Notes under the pieces: model-generated
The model's database searches: none
What the model was told of the DNA's origin: nothing
Seen by the model: only the letters and a program-made list of their open reading frames with translations
Shown here: positions 55,983 through 63,527 of the stretch, in pieces
Numbering within the stretch: position 1 is the first letter of the stretch
Layout of the letters: each line of letters starts with the position of its first letter
Assembly (NCBI RefSeq): GCF_001078705.1
Contig: NZ_CDMW01000001.1
Coordinates: 625,106-689,105, forward strand
Direction: 5' to 3'
Length of the DNA stretch: 64,000 bases
Origin: Streptococcus sanguinis
GTDB lineage: Bacteria > Bacillota > Bacilli > Lactobacillales > Streptococcaceae
Position numbers and translations under genes: made by a program

Positions 55983-56714
55983 ATGAAACAAAAGCAAATC
56001 CAAACAAACTTCCAACGGATCGAAACTAAGTATATTCTTGACCGAGCAATGCTAGCTCGTCTTGAAGCTGACATGAGACCTCACCTCACCGCAGATGATT
56101 ATGCGACATCAACCATTTCCAATGTATATTTTGATAATGATGAGTTCCAGATGATTCAAGATTCCATTGCCAGAAAAGGTGGTCGCGAAAAGATGCGGAT
56201 GCGCACTTATGCTGAGCAGCCAAATGATGATAGTCAAGTTTTCTTGGAAATCAAGAAGAAACGCGATGAAGTAGGTTTCAAATACCGTTTGGTTTCTAAT
56301 CCTCTCTCTGTGACCAACTATATTGTGAATGGTGTGGCAGACCATACTATTTCTGATGACCGGGTCAAGGCAGAAGTAGAACAGTTGCAGGAGCGCTATC
56401 TGGACTTGAAGCCAAAAATGGTGATTAGCTATGACCGCTACTCTATGAGAGGCTTGGAAGATAAAAAGGTACGTGTGACCGTTGATTCCAACATCCGCTA
56501 TCGAGATTACGATGTAGATTTGGCTTCAGGTCGCTATGGACTGCCCTTGCTGGAAGACGACAAGGTGATTATGGAAATCAAGGTTCCTGGTCAATATCCT
56601 CAGTGGCTGGCTGATATTCTCAACAAATACGGCCTTGAAGACCAGTCCTTCTCAAAATACGGCAAAGCCTACCTGCAAACTAAAGAAAGGCTGACTCAAA
56701 CAGTCAAGGCCTAA
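55983..56714 (+). CDS. VTC-domain protein (polyphosphate polymerase-like)
   Basis: 243 residues forming one VTC/CYTH-like tunnel domain: QRIETKYILD at the start, KGGREKMRMRTY, VFLEIKKKRDEVGFKYR, VISYDRYSMRG, VRVTVDSNIRYRD, VIMEIKVPGQYPQWL and FSKYGKAY, which supply the Lys/Arg and Glu residues expected for triphosphate binding. Eukaryotic Vtc4 makes polyphosphate from ATP; bacterial single-domain relatives are little studied. Soluble, no signal peptide. AAAGGAG lies upstream. Eleven bases separate it from the DUF4956 gene, its usual genomic partner. Confidence 0.88.
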   Translation: MKQKQIQTNFQRIETKYILDRAMLARLEADMRPHLTADDYATSTISNVYFDNDEFQMIQDSIARKGGREKMRMRTYAEQPNDDSQVFLEIKKKRDEVGFKYRLVSNPLSVTNYIVNGVADHTISDDRVKAEVEQLQERYLDLKPKMVISYDRYSMRGLEDKKVRVTVDSNIRYRDYDVDLASGRYGLPLLEDDKVIMEIKVPGQYPQWLADILNKYGLEDQSFSKYGKAYLQTKERLTQTVKA

Positions 56715-56725
56715 GGGGGTAGTCT

Positions 56726-57409
56726 ATGCTTGATCAGTTATTTAACAGTATTTACTCCTCCACGGAAGTCAAGATTAATCCTTTGGCACTGATTTTTTCA
56801 CTAGCAACTAGTGTGGTTTTAGGAATTATCTTGGCCAAGGTCTATAAGCGCCAAACGATTTATACCAAGGAATTTGTCGTCACCCTCTCCCTTTTGCCAG
56901 CTATTATTTCCATTATCATCTTCTTGGTTAATGGAAATCTGGGGACCAGTGTCGCCGTAGCAGGTACTTTTAGCTTGATTCGTTTCCGGTCGGCCGCAGG
57001 TGGCTCCAAGGAGCTCCTAGCTATCTTTATGGCGACGGCTATCGGGATTACAACAGGGATGGGATTTGTAGCATTGGGAATTGTCTTTACTCTAGCTATT
57101 TCAGGCATCTGGATGCTCTTTGAAAAGATGAGCTTTACTTCAGTCAGTCAGACCAGACGTTATGTTCAGGTTCAAGTTCCAGCTGACTTTGACTACGAAG
57201 TACTCTTTGATGCTATCTTTGAAACGGCTTGTAAATCAGCTGAACTGACCTCTCTCAAGTCGGCTGAAAAGAAGTCTATCAAGCTAGACTATGTCGTTGA
57301 CTTGAATCCTGACATGAGCGACAGAGAGCTGATTCAGCAGTTCCTGTTCTACGATAAGGTTCAGGACATTTCCCTTTCCAAAGCCGCTAAGAAGCGTAAA
57401 ACTCTCTAA
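56726..57409 (+). CDS. DUF4956 membrane protein
   Basis: 227 residues: four membrane segments in the first ~135 residues (LALIFSLATSVVLGIILA, then VTLSLLPAIISIIIFLV, and GTSVAVAGTFSLIRFRSA with a conserved polar-Gly turn) and a soluble C-terminal domain (residues ~145-227). This matches the DUF4956 family, commonly encoded next to VTC-domain proteins. Function unknown; it could export, sense or shelter the product of the VTC enzyme. AAGGGGG precedes the ATG. Confidence 0.86.
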   Translation: MLDQLFNSIYSSTEVKINPLALIFSLATSVVLGIILAKVYKRQTIYTKEFVVTLSLLPAIISIIIFLVNGNLGTSVAVAGTFSLIRFRSAAGGSKELLAIFMATAIGITTGMGFVALGIVFTLAISGIWMLFEKMSFTSVSQTRRYVQVQVPADFDYEVLFDAIFETACKSAELTSLKSAEKKSIKLDYVVDLNPDMSDRELIQQFLFYDKVQDISLSKAAKKRKTL

Positions 57410-57419
57410 GCAAAGGAAG

Positions 57420-57447
57420 ACCAGCTGCAGCTTAGCAGTTGGTTTTC
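57420..57447 (+). terminator. VTC operon terminator
   Basis: ACCAGCTGC/GCAGTTGGT (one G-U), then TTTT. Confidence 0.8.
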
Positions 57448-57493
57448 TTATTTGTATAATAAAAAGGGGATACATCATACTTACAGAAAATAC

Positions 57494-57522
57494 TTGACAC
57501 TCTTTTCTATATGTGGTATGAT
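57494..57522 (+). promoter_or_regulatory. rpsU promoter
   Basis: TTGACA (57494-57499), 17 bp, TATGAT (57517-57522). Confidence 0.85.
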
Positions 57523-57556
57523 TATATAGATTTTGGACTTGAAGGGAGTGAAAAAA

Positions 57557-57733
57557 ATGTCAAAAACAGTAGTACGCAAGAATGAATCACTTGATGATGC
57601 ACTTCGTCGTTTCAAACGTGCAGTTACTAAAGCTGGTACTCTTCAAGAAACACGCAAACGTGAATTCTATGAAAAACCTTCTGTAAAACGCAAACGCAAA
57701 TCAGAAGCAGCTCGTAAACGTAAAAAATTCTAA
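57557..57733 (+). CDS. rpsU: Ribosomal protein S21
   Basis: 58 residues from the ATG at 57557 ([20 protein letters not shown]), with GGGAGTG upstream; an ATG eight codons earlier would precede the ribosome binding site. Strongly basic C-terminus. Known role: 30S subunit, near the platform that meets the Shine-Dalgarno helix. Upstream of dnaG-rpoD, though the minus-strand mscL lies between them. Confidence 0.97.
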
Positions 57734-57741
57734 TTGAACAA

Positions 57742-57766
57742 AAAAGCAGGCTCCGGTCTGTTTTTT
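57742..57766 (+). terminator. rpsU terminator
   Basis: AAAAGCAG/CTGTTTTT stem with one G-U, then T's. A separate TCGCACT/AGTGCGA hairpin (57788-57808) follows without T-run. Confidence 0.75.
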
Positions 57767-57820
57767 GTTTTCACCCTTTGGAGGAGGTCGCACTTACTTC
57801 CAGTGCGAGTAGTATGGCAA

Positions 57821-57846
57821 GAAAAAAACACTGATTTTCATCAGTG
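57821..57846 (-). terminator. mscL terminator
   Basis: CACTGA/TCAGTG stem followed on the minus strand by GTTTTTTTC. Confidence 0.8.
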
Positions 57847-57854
57847 AATTCTTT

Positions 57855-58238
57855 TTATTTTTTCTCAGCCAACAAAGCTTTGATTTCTTGCAGGACTTCC
57901 AATTCAGTTGGTCCAGCAGCTTCTTCAGCAGCTTCTTCCTTCTTCTTAGCAAGGCTTTGTGCTTTTTCAGCAGACTTAACGATGAAGAAGAGAACAGTAC
58001 CGATTACCAAGAAGTTAATCACAGCGCTCATGAAGTTACCATAAGCAATCCCGTTCCATTTCAATTGAGAAATTTGCTCCAAGTTTGCAGCTTTCAAAAG
58101 TGGGTTGAGGAAGAGAGGTGTGATAACATCTTCAATCAATGAAGTGACGATTGCTCCAAAGGCGTTGGCGATGATCACACCGACTGCCAAATCAATCACG
58201 TTCCCGCGCAGCAAGAATTCCTTAAGATCTTTTAACAT
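57855..58238 (-). CDS. mscL: Large-conductance mechanosensitive channel
   Basis: 127 residues: N-terminal helix (MLKDLKEFLLRGNVIDLAVGV), TM1 with the family pattern IDLAVGVIIANAFGAIVTSL, a loop, TM2 (FMSAVINFLVIGTVLFFIVKSAEK) and a C-terminal helical bundle rich in Glu/Lys. Known role: opens in hypo-osmotic shock to release solutes. GAAAGGAAAG precedes the ATG. Confidence 0.97.
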   Translation of the reverse strand: MLKDLKEFLLRGNVIDLAVGVIIANAFGAIVTSLIEDVITPLFLNPLLKAANLEQISQLKWNGIAYGNFMSAVINFLVIGTVLFFIVKSAEKAQSLAKKKEEAAEEAAGPTELEVLQEIKALLAEKK

Positions 58239-58353
58239 TCTTTCTTTCCTTTCAAGAATTTATTAATGAGATTATATTATAGCTTATTTATATGACATCT
58301 AGAAGATATTTGTTTGTCAAATATTTTACATTTGCTTCATTTTGTTATAAAAT

Positions 58354-58370
58354 ATAGAATGATATTCTAT
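58354..58370 (+). promoter_or_regulatory. Inverted repeat at the dnaG-rpoD start site
   Basis: ATAGAAT-GAT-ATTCTAT, a perfect 7-3-7 dyad just downstream of an extended -10 (TGTTATAAA, 58343-58351), overlapping the predicted transcription start. Confidence 0.5.
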
Positions 58371-58392
58371 GATAAATTGGAGGTATTGTCTC

Positions 58393-58394
58393 TT
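58393..58394 (+). promoter_or_regulatory. TTG start of dnaG set by its ribosome binding site
   Basis: GGAGG at 58379-58383 lies 9 bases before TTG 58393. The upstream in-frame ATG at 58369 would place this site inside the gene. Confidence 0.65.
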
Positions 58395-60177
58395 GATTGA
58401 TAAAGAAATCATTTCTGAAATTAAAAACAGCGTCAATATCGTCGATGTCATAGGAGAAACGGTGGCCTTGACCAAGGCCGGGCGGAATTATCTAGGGCTT
58501 TGTCCCTTTCACGGTGAAAAGACGCCCTCTTTTAACGTTGTAGAGGACAAGCAGTTTTATCACTGTTTTGGCTGCGGTAAGTCGGGCGATGTCTTCAAAT
58601 TCATTGAGGATTATCGAGGCGTTTCCTTTATGGATGCTGTGCAGATTGTAGCAGAACGGGCAGGGATTCCCTTGGCTGTAGAGACGGCGGGAAATGACCG
58701 ACCGAGACAAAGCCATCCGCATCAGGCTCTCTACGATATCCATACCGAGGCAGCAAAATTTTATCATGCGGTCCTGATGACGACCAAGATGGGAGAGGAA
58801 GCGCGGGCTTATCTCTACCAGCGGGGGCTGACAGATGATGTTCTTAAGCATTTTCAAATCGGGCTGGCTCCTAATGAGGGGAATTATCTTCATAAGAGTA
58901 TGGCTGGCAAGTTTGATGAGAATACCATCATGAACTCGGGTCTATTTAATCTGGCGGAGAATAATCTGGTCTATGATGCCTTTCAGAACCGGATTATGTT
59001 TCCCCTGACCAATGACAGCGGTCAGGTTGTGGCTTTTTCCGGGCGGATTTGGCAGGCGGCGGCTTCAGACGGCCATCAGGCCAAGTACAAAAACAGTCGT
59101 AGCACCGCTATTTTCAATAAAAGCTACGAGCTCTATCATCTGGATAAGGCCAAGCCGGTTATCAAGAAGAGCCATGAGGTTTATCTGATGGAAGGCTTCA
59201 TGGATGTGATTGCGGCTTATCGGGCTGGGATTGAAAATGCGGTTGCCTCTATGGGAACAGCTCTGACACCTGAGCATGTCCAGCATCTGAGTAAGTATTG
59301 CAAGAAGATTATCCTGTCTTACGATGGAGATAGGGCAGGGCAGGCAGCGACTGCAAAGGCTTTGGATGAGCTGAGAGATATGACGGTGGAAATTGTTCGG
59401 ATTCCGGATAATTTGGATCCCGATGAATTTCTGGCTAAAAATTCTGAGGAAGATTTGCAGCATTTGCTGAGTAAAACGCGAATAAGTAATGTGGAGTTTC
59501 TGCTGCATCATCTGAAACCAGATAATATTGAAAATCTGCAGGCTCAGATTGAGTTTGTAGAGAAGATGGCACCGATTATTGCGAAGACCAAGTCCATCAC
59601 AGCTCAGAACTCCTATATTTACATGCTGGCTGAGTTGCTGCCGGACTTTGACTATCAGCAGGTGGAGCAGACGGTAAATAACAGTCGCCTGGCTGAGCGA
59701 TCTAGCCGCAGTCAGGAGGCACCCACTCAGCAGCTTCAGCCAGCCGTCATGCAGTTTTCGCCTTCGAACCGGCTGAGTCGTCTCATGAGGGCGGAAAATC
59801 ATATCTTCCACCGCATGATGCATCATCCTTTGATTTTGAACCAATACCGGCTGAGAGAAGACTTTTTCTTTGACTCGGAGGAATTGCAGACCTTATATGA
59901 GATTTTGCTGGCGAATGGCGAGGTGACACCGCAGGATTTGTCCCAGCTGCCGGACAATGTCCAGCAGGCTTGGTACCGCGTTTTAGAAGAAGACTTGCCT
60001 GATGAGGTTTTGGAAGATGAGTTGAAAGAAGTGGAAGAAACAAGAGAGCGGGAGATTTTGCGCAAGCATAATCAGTTTATTAGTAAGAAGATTCGAGAAG
60101 CCTCTCACAGCGGAGATACGGATACAGCCCTGTCCGAGTTGGAGCGCTTGATTGAGCAAAAAAGAAGAATGGAGTAG
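58393..60177 (+). CDS. dnaG: DNA primase
   Basis: 594 residues from the TTG at 58393 ([21 protein letters not shown]). The CHC2 zinc motif [11 protein letters not shown] and [10 protein letters not shown] are followed by the TOPRIM domain ([23 protein letters not shown]) and a C-terminal helicase-binding domain. Known role: primes Okazaki fragments. Two bases separate it from rpoD, forming the dnaG-rpoD part of the macromolecular synthesis operon. Confidence 0.96.
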   Translation: MIDKEIISEIKNSVNIVDVIGETVALTKAGRNYLGLCPFHGEKTPSFNVVEDKQFYHCFGCGKSGDVFKFIEDYRGVSFMDAVQIVAERAGIPLAVETAGNDRPRQSHPHQALYDIHTEAAKFYHAVLMTTKMGEEARAYLYQRGLTDDVLKHFQIGLAPNEGNYLHKSMAGKFDENTIMNSGLFNLAENNLVYDAFQNRIMFPLTNDSGQVVAFSGRIWQAAASDGHQAKYKNSRSTAIFNKSYELYHLDKAKPVIKKSHEVYLMEGFMDVIAAYRAGIENAVASMGTALTPEHVQHLSKYCKKIILSYDGDRAGQAATAKALDELRDMTVEIVRIPDNLDPDEFLAKNSEEDLQHLLSKTRISNVEFLLHHLKPDNIENLQAQIEFVEKMAPIIAKTKSITAQNSYIYMLAELLPDFDYQQVEQTVNNSRLAERSSRSQEAPTQQLQPAVMQFSPSNRLSRLMRAENHIFHRMMHHPLILNQYRLREDFFFDSEELQTLYEILLANGEVTPQDLSQLPDNVQQAWYRVLEEDLPDEVLEDELKEVEETREREILRKHNQFISKKIREASHSGDTDTALSELERLIEQKRRME

Positions 60178-60179
60178 GA

Positions 60180-61292
60180 ATGGCTACAAAACAAAAAGAA
60201 GTAACAACATTAGACGTTCAAATTGCAGAATTTATCCGCAACCACAAGCAGACAGGGGTTGCGACAGATGATGAAATCAATGACCAACTGGTCATTCCTT
60301 TCACTTTGGACGCTGATGGGATTGAGGATTTGCTACAGCGCATCCAGGATGCTGGCATCTCAATTACAGATAAGGAAGGAAATCCCAGCGCGCGCGTCTT
60401 GAATACTGAAGAGGAAGAAGCGGAGCTGACAGATGAAGAGCTCTTGGGCAGCAATTCGGCCAAGGTCAATGACCCAGTTCGCATGTATCTGAAAGAAATT
60501 GGGGTTGTGCCCCTTCTCAGCAATGAAGAAGAGCAGGAGCTGGCTATCTTGGTAGAACAGGGAGACTTGGAAGCTAAGCAGCGTCTGGCTGAGGCCAATC
60601 TTCGTCTGGTTGTTTCCATTGCTAAGCGCTATGTCGGCCGTGGTATGCAGTTCCTTGACTTGATTCAAGAAGGAAACATGGGGCTGATGAAGGCTGTTGA
60701 TAAGTTTGACTACACCAAAGGATTTAAGTTTTCAACTTATGCAACTTGGTGGATTCGTCAAGCCATTACCCGTGCGATTGCTGACCAAGCTCGGACTATT
60801 CGGATTCCGGTCCACATGGTGGAAACCATTAACAAGCTGGTCCGTGAGCAACGCAATCTCTTGCAGGAATTGGGTCAAGACCCAACACCAGAGCAAATCG
60901 CTGAGCGTATGGATATGACGCCGGACAAGGTTCGTGAGATTCTCAAGATTGCTCAAGAGCCGGTTTCTCTGGAAACACCTATCGGTGAGGAAGATGACAG
61001 CCATCTGGGTGACTTTATCGAAGACGAAGTGATTGAAAATCCAGTTGACTATACAACTCGTGTCGTCCTTCGTGAGCAGCTGGATGAGGTCTTGGATACG
61101 CTGACAGACCGCGAGGAAAACGTCTTGCGTCTGCGCTTTGGTTTGGACGATGGAAAAATGCGGACGCTAGAAGATGTCGGTAAGGTCTTCAATGTCACTC
61201 GCGAGCGGATTCGCCAGATTGAAGCCAAAGCCCTGCGTAAACTCCGCCATCCAAGCCGCAGCAAACCACTCAGAGACTTTATTGAAGATTAA
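60180..61292 (+). CDS. rpoD: Primary sigma factor
   Basis: 370 residues with region 1.2 ([21 protein letters not shown]), region 2 ([21 protein letters not shown]), region 3 and region 4 ([34 protein letters not shown]). Known role: housekeeping sigma factor recognising TTGACA/TATAAT promoters such as those throughout this window. GGAGTAGGA overlaps the dnaG stop, giving translational coupling. Confidence 0.97.
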   Translation: MATKQKEVTTLDVQIAEFIRNHKQTGVATDDEINDQLVIPFTLDADGIEDLLQRIQDAGISITDKEGNPSARVLNTEEEEAELTDEELLGSNSAKVNDPVRMYLKEIGVVPLLSNEEEQELAILVEQGDLEAKQRLAEANLRLVVSIAKRYVGRGMQFLDLIQEGNMGLMKAVDKFDYTKGFKFSTYATWWIRQAITRAIADQARTIRIPVHMVETINKLVREQRNLLQELGQDPTPEQIAERMDMTPDKVREILKIAQEPVSLETPIGEEDDSHLGDFIEDEVIENPVDYTTRVVLREQLDEVLDTLTDREENVLRLRFGLDDGKMRTLEDVGKVFNVTRERIRQIEAKALRKLRHPSRSKPLRDFIED

Positions 61293-61369
61293 GAAGTGAA
61301 GAGCAAGAAGGGGCAGAAATTTTTCATTAGGAAGCGTCAAGTCGGCAATCTTAGCTGAAAAACAAAGGC

Positions 61370-61396
61370 CCCCTCAAGCTAACTTGAAGTTTTGCC
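61370..61396 (+). terminator. Weak terminator-like hairpin after rpoD
   Basis: CTCAAG-CTAA-CTTGAAG, then TTTT, a few bases before the ribosome binding site of the next gene. Confidence 0.4.
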
Positions 61397-61418
61397 ATAT
61401 CTATAAGGAGGATATTGC

Positions 61419-61757
61419 ATGTCAGAACAAAAATACAGCCCTGAAGAAGTTGAAAAGATTAAAACTCGGATTTTGGAGGCTCTAGAGCAGGTCATCGACC
61501 CAGAGTTGGGAATTGATATTGTCAATCTAGGTCTAATCTATGAAATCCGTTTTGACGAGACCAATGGAGAAACGGAAATCGATATGACCCTGACAACTAT
61601 GGGATGCCCTCTGGCGGATCTTCTGACTGACCAGATTTATGATGCCATGTCAGATGTTCCAGAGGTTACCAAGACGGATGTTAAGTTGGTTTGGTACCCA
61701 GCTTGGACGGTGGAAAAGATGAGCCGTTATGCTCGAATCGCTTTGGGGATTCGCTAA
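61419..61757 (+). CDS. MIP18/DUF59-family Fe-S assembly factor
   Basis: 112 residues with the family core ALEQVIDPELGIDIVNLGLIY and the conserved Cys in TLTTMGCPLADLL. This is the single-domain SufT/PaaD-like form. Family knowledge: helps mature Fe-S proteins, though the streptococcal targets are not established. AAGGAGG lies eight bases before the ATG. Confidence 0.9.
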   Translation: MSEQKYSPEEVEKIKTRILEALEQVIDPELGIDIVNLGLIYEIRFDETNGETEIDMTLTTMGCPLADLLTDQIYDAMSDVPEVTKTDVKLVWYPAWTVEKMSRYARIALGIR

Positions 61758-61776
61758 GAACTGATAGTAAGTGTTG

Positions 61777-61806
61777 GCCTGCTGCGTGCAGGCTTTTGCT
61801 TTTTTT
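61777..61806 (+). terminator. Terminator before tmRNA
   Basis: GCCTGC/GCAGGC stem followed by TTTTGCTTTTTTT. Confidence 0.85.
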
Positions 61807-61815
61807 GGTGGATTC

Positions 61816-61824
61816 TGTTATAAT
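61816..61824 (+). promoter_or_regulatory. tmRNA promoter (-10)
   Basis: TGTTATAAT, 14 bases before the mature 5' end. Confidence 0.65.
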
Positions 61825-61838
61825 GTTCCTATTGTCTC

Positions 61839-62184
61839 GGGGTCGTTACGGATTCGACAGGCATTATGAGGCACATTTTGCAACCCATCTAGCGGATGTA
61901 AAACGCCAGTTAAATATAACTGCAAAAAATAACAATTCTTACGCTGTAGCTGCCTAAAAACCAGCTAGCGTGACCCGATTCGGATTGCTTGTGTCTGATG
62001 ACAGGTCTTATTATAAGCAAGCTACGGCAAAATCTGGTCTAGGGATTTTGCAAGAGATTGATAGACTCGCTTGACTTGGGCTTGAGCTATGTGTCAAAGT
62101 GAAGTTAAACCAATACATAGCCTATGGTTGTAGACAAATGTGCTAGCAGGTGTTTGGACGTGGGTTCGACTCCCACCGGCTCCA
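61839..62184 (+). ncRNA. ssrA: Transfer-messenger RNA
   Basis: The 5' end GGGGTCGTTACGGATTCGAC and the 3' tRNA-like end GTGGGTTCGACTCCCACCGG with terminal CCA define the molecule (346 nt). The tag frame runs from GCA at 61922 to TAA at 61955 and encodes AKNNNSYAVAA (the resume codon gives the first A). Known role: rescues stalled ribosomes with SmpB and tags the product for Clp proteases. Confidence 0.97.
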
Positions 62185-62202
62185 TTATTTTAAAATCTTT
62201 CT

Positions 62203-62228
62203 AAAACGTTGAGAAATCAGCGTTTTTT
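62203..62228 (+). terminator. tmRNA terminator
   Basis: AAAACGTTGA-GAAA-TCAGCGTTTT, then TT. Confidence 0.85.
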
Positions 62229-62353
62229 GCTTATGCAATGTTCAGGAAATCTTGATTTCTGTCTGAAAAAGTAATACAATGATGTTAGTGATGGCAAAGG
62301 AAATGTTTGTATTTCTATTGGGTTGATTTCATAAGTATTAAGGGAAGTTTGAT

Positions 62354-63193
62354 ATGAGTTTTTTTAAGAATCTGTTTGGTAAGAAGCGAGAGGAAGAGAA
62401 AGTAAAAAAGGTAGAAGAAGCAGTGCTTGATGTGCCTTCTGAAGATCCTTTTCCGAGTGAGTGGGGATCTTTCTCGACCTATATAGATGACAAGTTGGCT
62501 AGTATCCGTCTGAATCTAGCTCTTGCTGATGAGGCACCCTATCCTCTCTATGCCTATGCTATGAGGCTCAAGATATCGCTCCTCCAGTACGATGGGGAGA
62601 CGGGTTTTCCATCTAGCAGTGAGTTTGGAGAGCTGAATGTGATTGAGGACCGGCTTACTGAGGCTTTGGGGCAGGTCGGCGGCATTCATGTCGGTGTGAT
62701 TACGACAGATGGAAATATTGAGTTTTACTACTATTTGCAAGACAAGAAAAGCCATCTGGAGCCAATTGCAAACGTGATGCGCGACTTTCCAGACCGCCGC
62801 TACGACTCGGCGACCTTGGAAGATGAGGAGTGGGATCAGTACTTTGACTTTCTCTATCCCAATGAATACGAGTATCAGACCATTCTCAACCAGCGGGTCT
62901 GGTACCAGCTGGAGCAGGACGGCGATGACCATAGTCAGGAGCGCGAGATTGACCATTGGGCCTATTTTGCGTCTGAGGAAGACCGAGATGGTTTCCTAAA
63001 GGAAGTTGAAGAGTTGGGCTATAGCCTCGTATCTGCTGAAAAAATAGAAGATGCGGACAAACCATATCAGCTGCACGTGATTCGTATGGATACGACAGAA
63101 ATCTTCGATTTGAACCAGAATGTTTGGACTTTGGTCGAATTTGTGAAAAAATTTAACGGAAACTATGGCGGTTGGGGCTGTAATGTGGTATAA
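62354..63193 (+). CDS. DUF695-RraB two-domain protein
   Basis: 279 residues. A short basic N-terminus (MSFFKNLFGKKREEEKVKK) leads into a DUF695 domain (residues ~35-175: SIRLNLAL, YYLQDKK, WDQYFDFLYPNEYEYQ) and a C-terminal RraB-like domain (residues ~185-275: SEEDRDGFLKEVEELGY). In E. coli RraB inhibits RNase E, which streptococci lack, so the role must differ, perhaps on RNase Y or J; this is inference. AAGGGAAG lies upstream. It is flanked by tmRNA and tRNA-Ser. Confidence 0.85.
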   Translation: MSFFKNLFGKKREEEKVKKVEEAVLDVPSEDPFPSEWGSFSTYIDDKLASIRLNLALADEAPYPLYAYAMRLKISLLQYDGETGFPSSSEFGELNVIEDRLTEALGQVGGIHVGVITTDGNIEFYYYLQDKKSHLEPIANVMRDFPDRRYDSATLEDEEWDQYFDFLYPNEYEYQTILNQRVWYQLEQDGDDHSQEREIDHWAYFASEEDRDGFLKEVEELGYSLVSAEKIEDADKPYQLHVIRMDTTEIFDLNQNVWTLVEFVKKFNGNYGGWGCNVV

Positions 63194-63231
63194 TGATTAA
63201 AGTTTTGAGAAAGCTAGGCTTTCTCTTTTGT

Positions 63232-63319
63232 GGAAGATTACTCAAGAGGCTTAAGAGGCTGTGTTGGAAACGCAGTAGGCGTGTAAAAGCGTGCGTGGGT
63301 TCGAATCCCATGTCTTCCG
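63232..63319 (+). tRNA. tRNA-Ser (GGA anticodon)
   Basis: 88 nt: acceptor stem GGAAGAT/GTCTTCC, anticodon loop TTGGAAA (GGA), a long variable arm typical of tRNA-Ser and T arm GTGGGTTCGAATCCCAT. CCA is not encoded. Confidence 0.96.
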
Positions 63320-63333
63320 TCATAAGATGCAAG

Positions 63334-63354
63334 AAACGCTGTTTAGCGTTTTTT
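63334..63354 (+). terminator. tRNA-Ser terminator
   Basis: AAACGCT-GTTT-AGCGTTT, then TTT. Confidence 0.88.
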
Positions 63355-63527
63355 CTATTGTAAAAGGTTATGGGAGAATGGTGATTCTTTTTGAATATGA
63401 ATATTTTTGGAAATACTTGAAAACAATTTCAACAAAAAAATAAGTAAATTATTGTTCATTTTATCTAATAGTGTGGTAAAATGGGATTAATGGATTTTTA
63501 AAAAGGATATAAATTAAAGGGAGAATT

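Noticed and set aside
58369-58392. ATG 58369 as the dnaG start
   Set aside because: The strong GGAGG would fall inside the gene; the TTG at 58393 is correctly spaced from it and gives the family-like start MIDKEII.
59065-59844. Minus-strand open frame inside dnaG
   Set aside because: It is antisense to primase, with abnormal composition and no ribosome binding site.
61691-61957. Open frame overlapping the MIP18 gene end and tmRNA
   Set aside because: It ends at the tmRNA tag stop codon by coincidence of frame; there is no start signal and the region is structural RNA.
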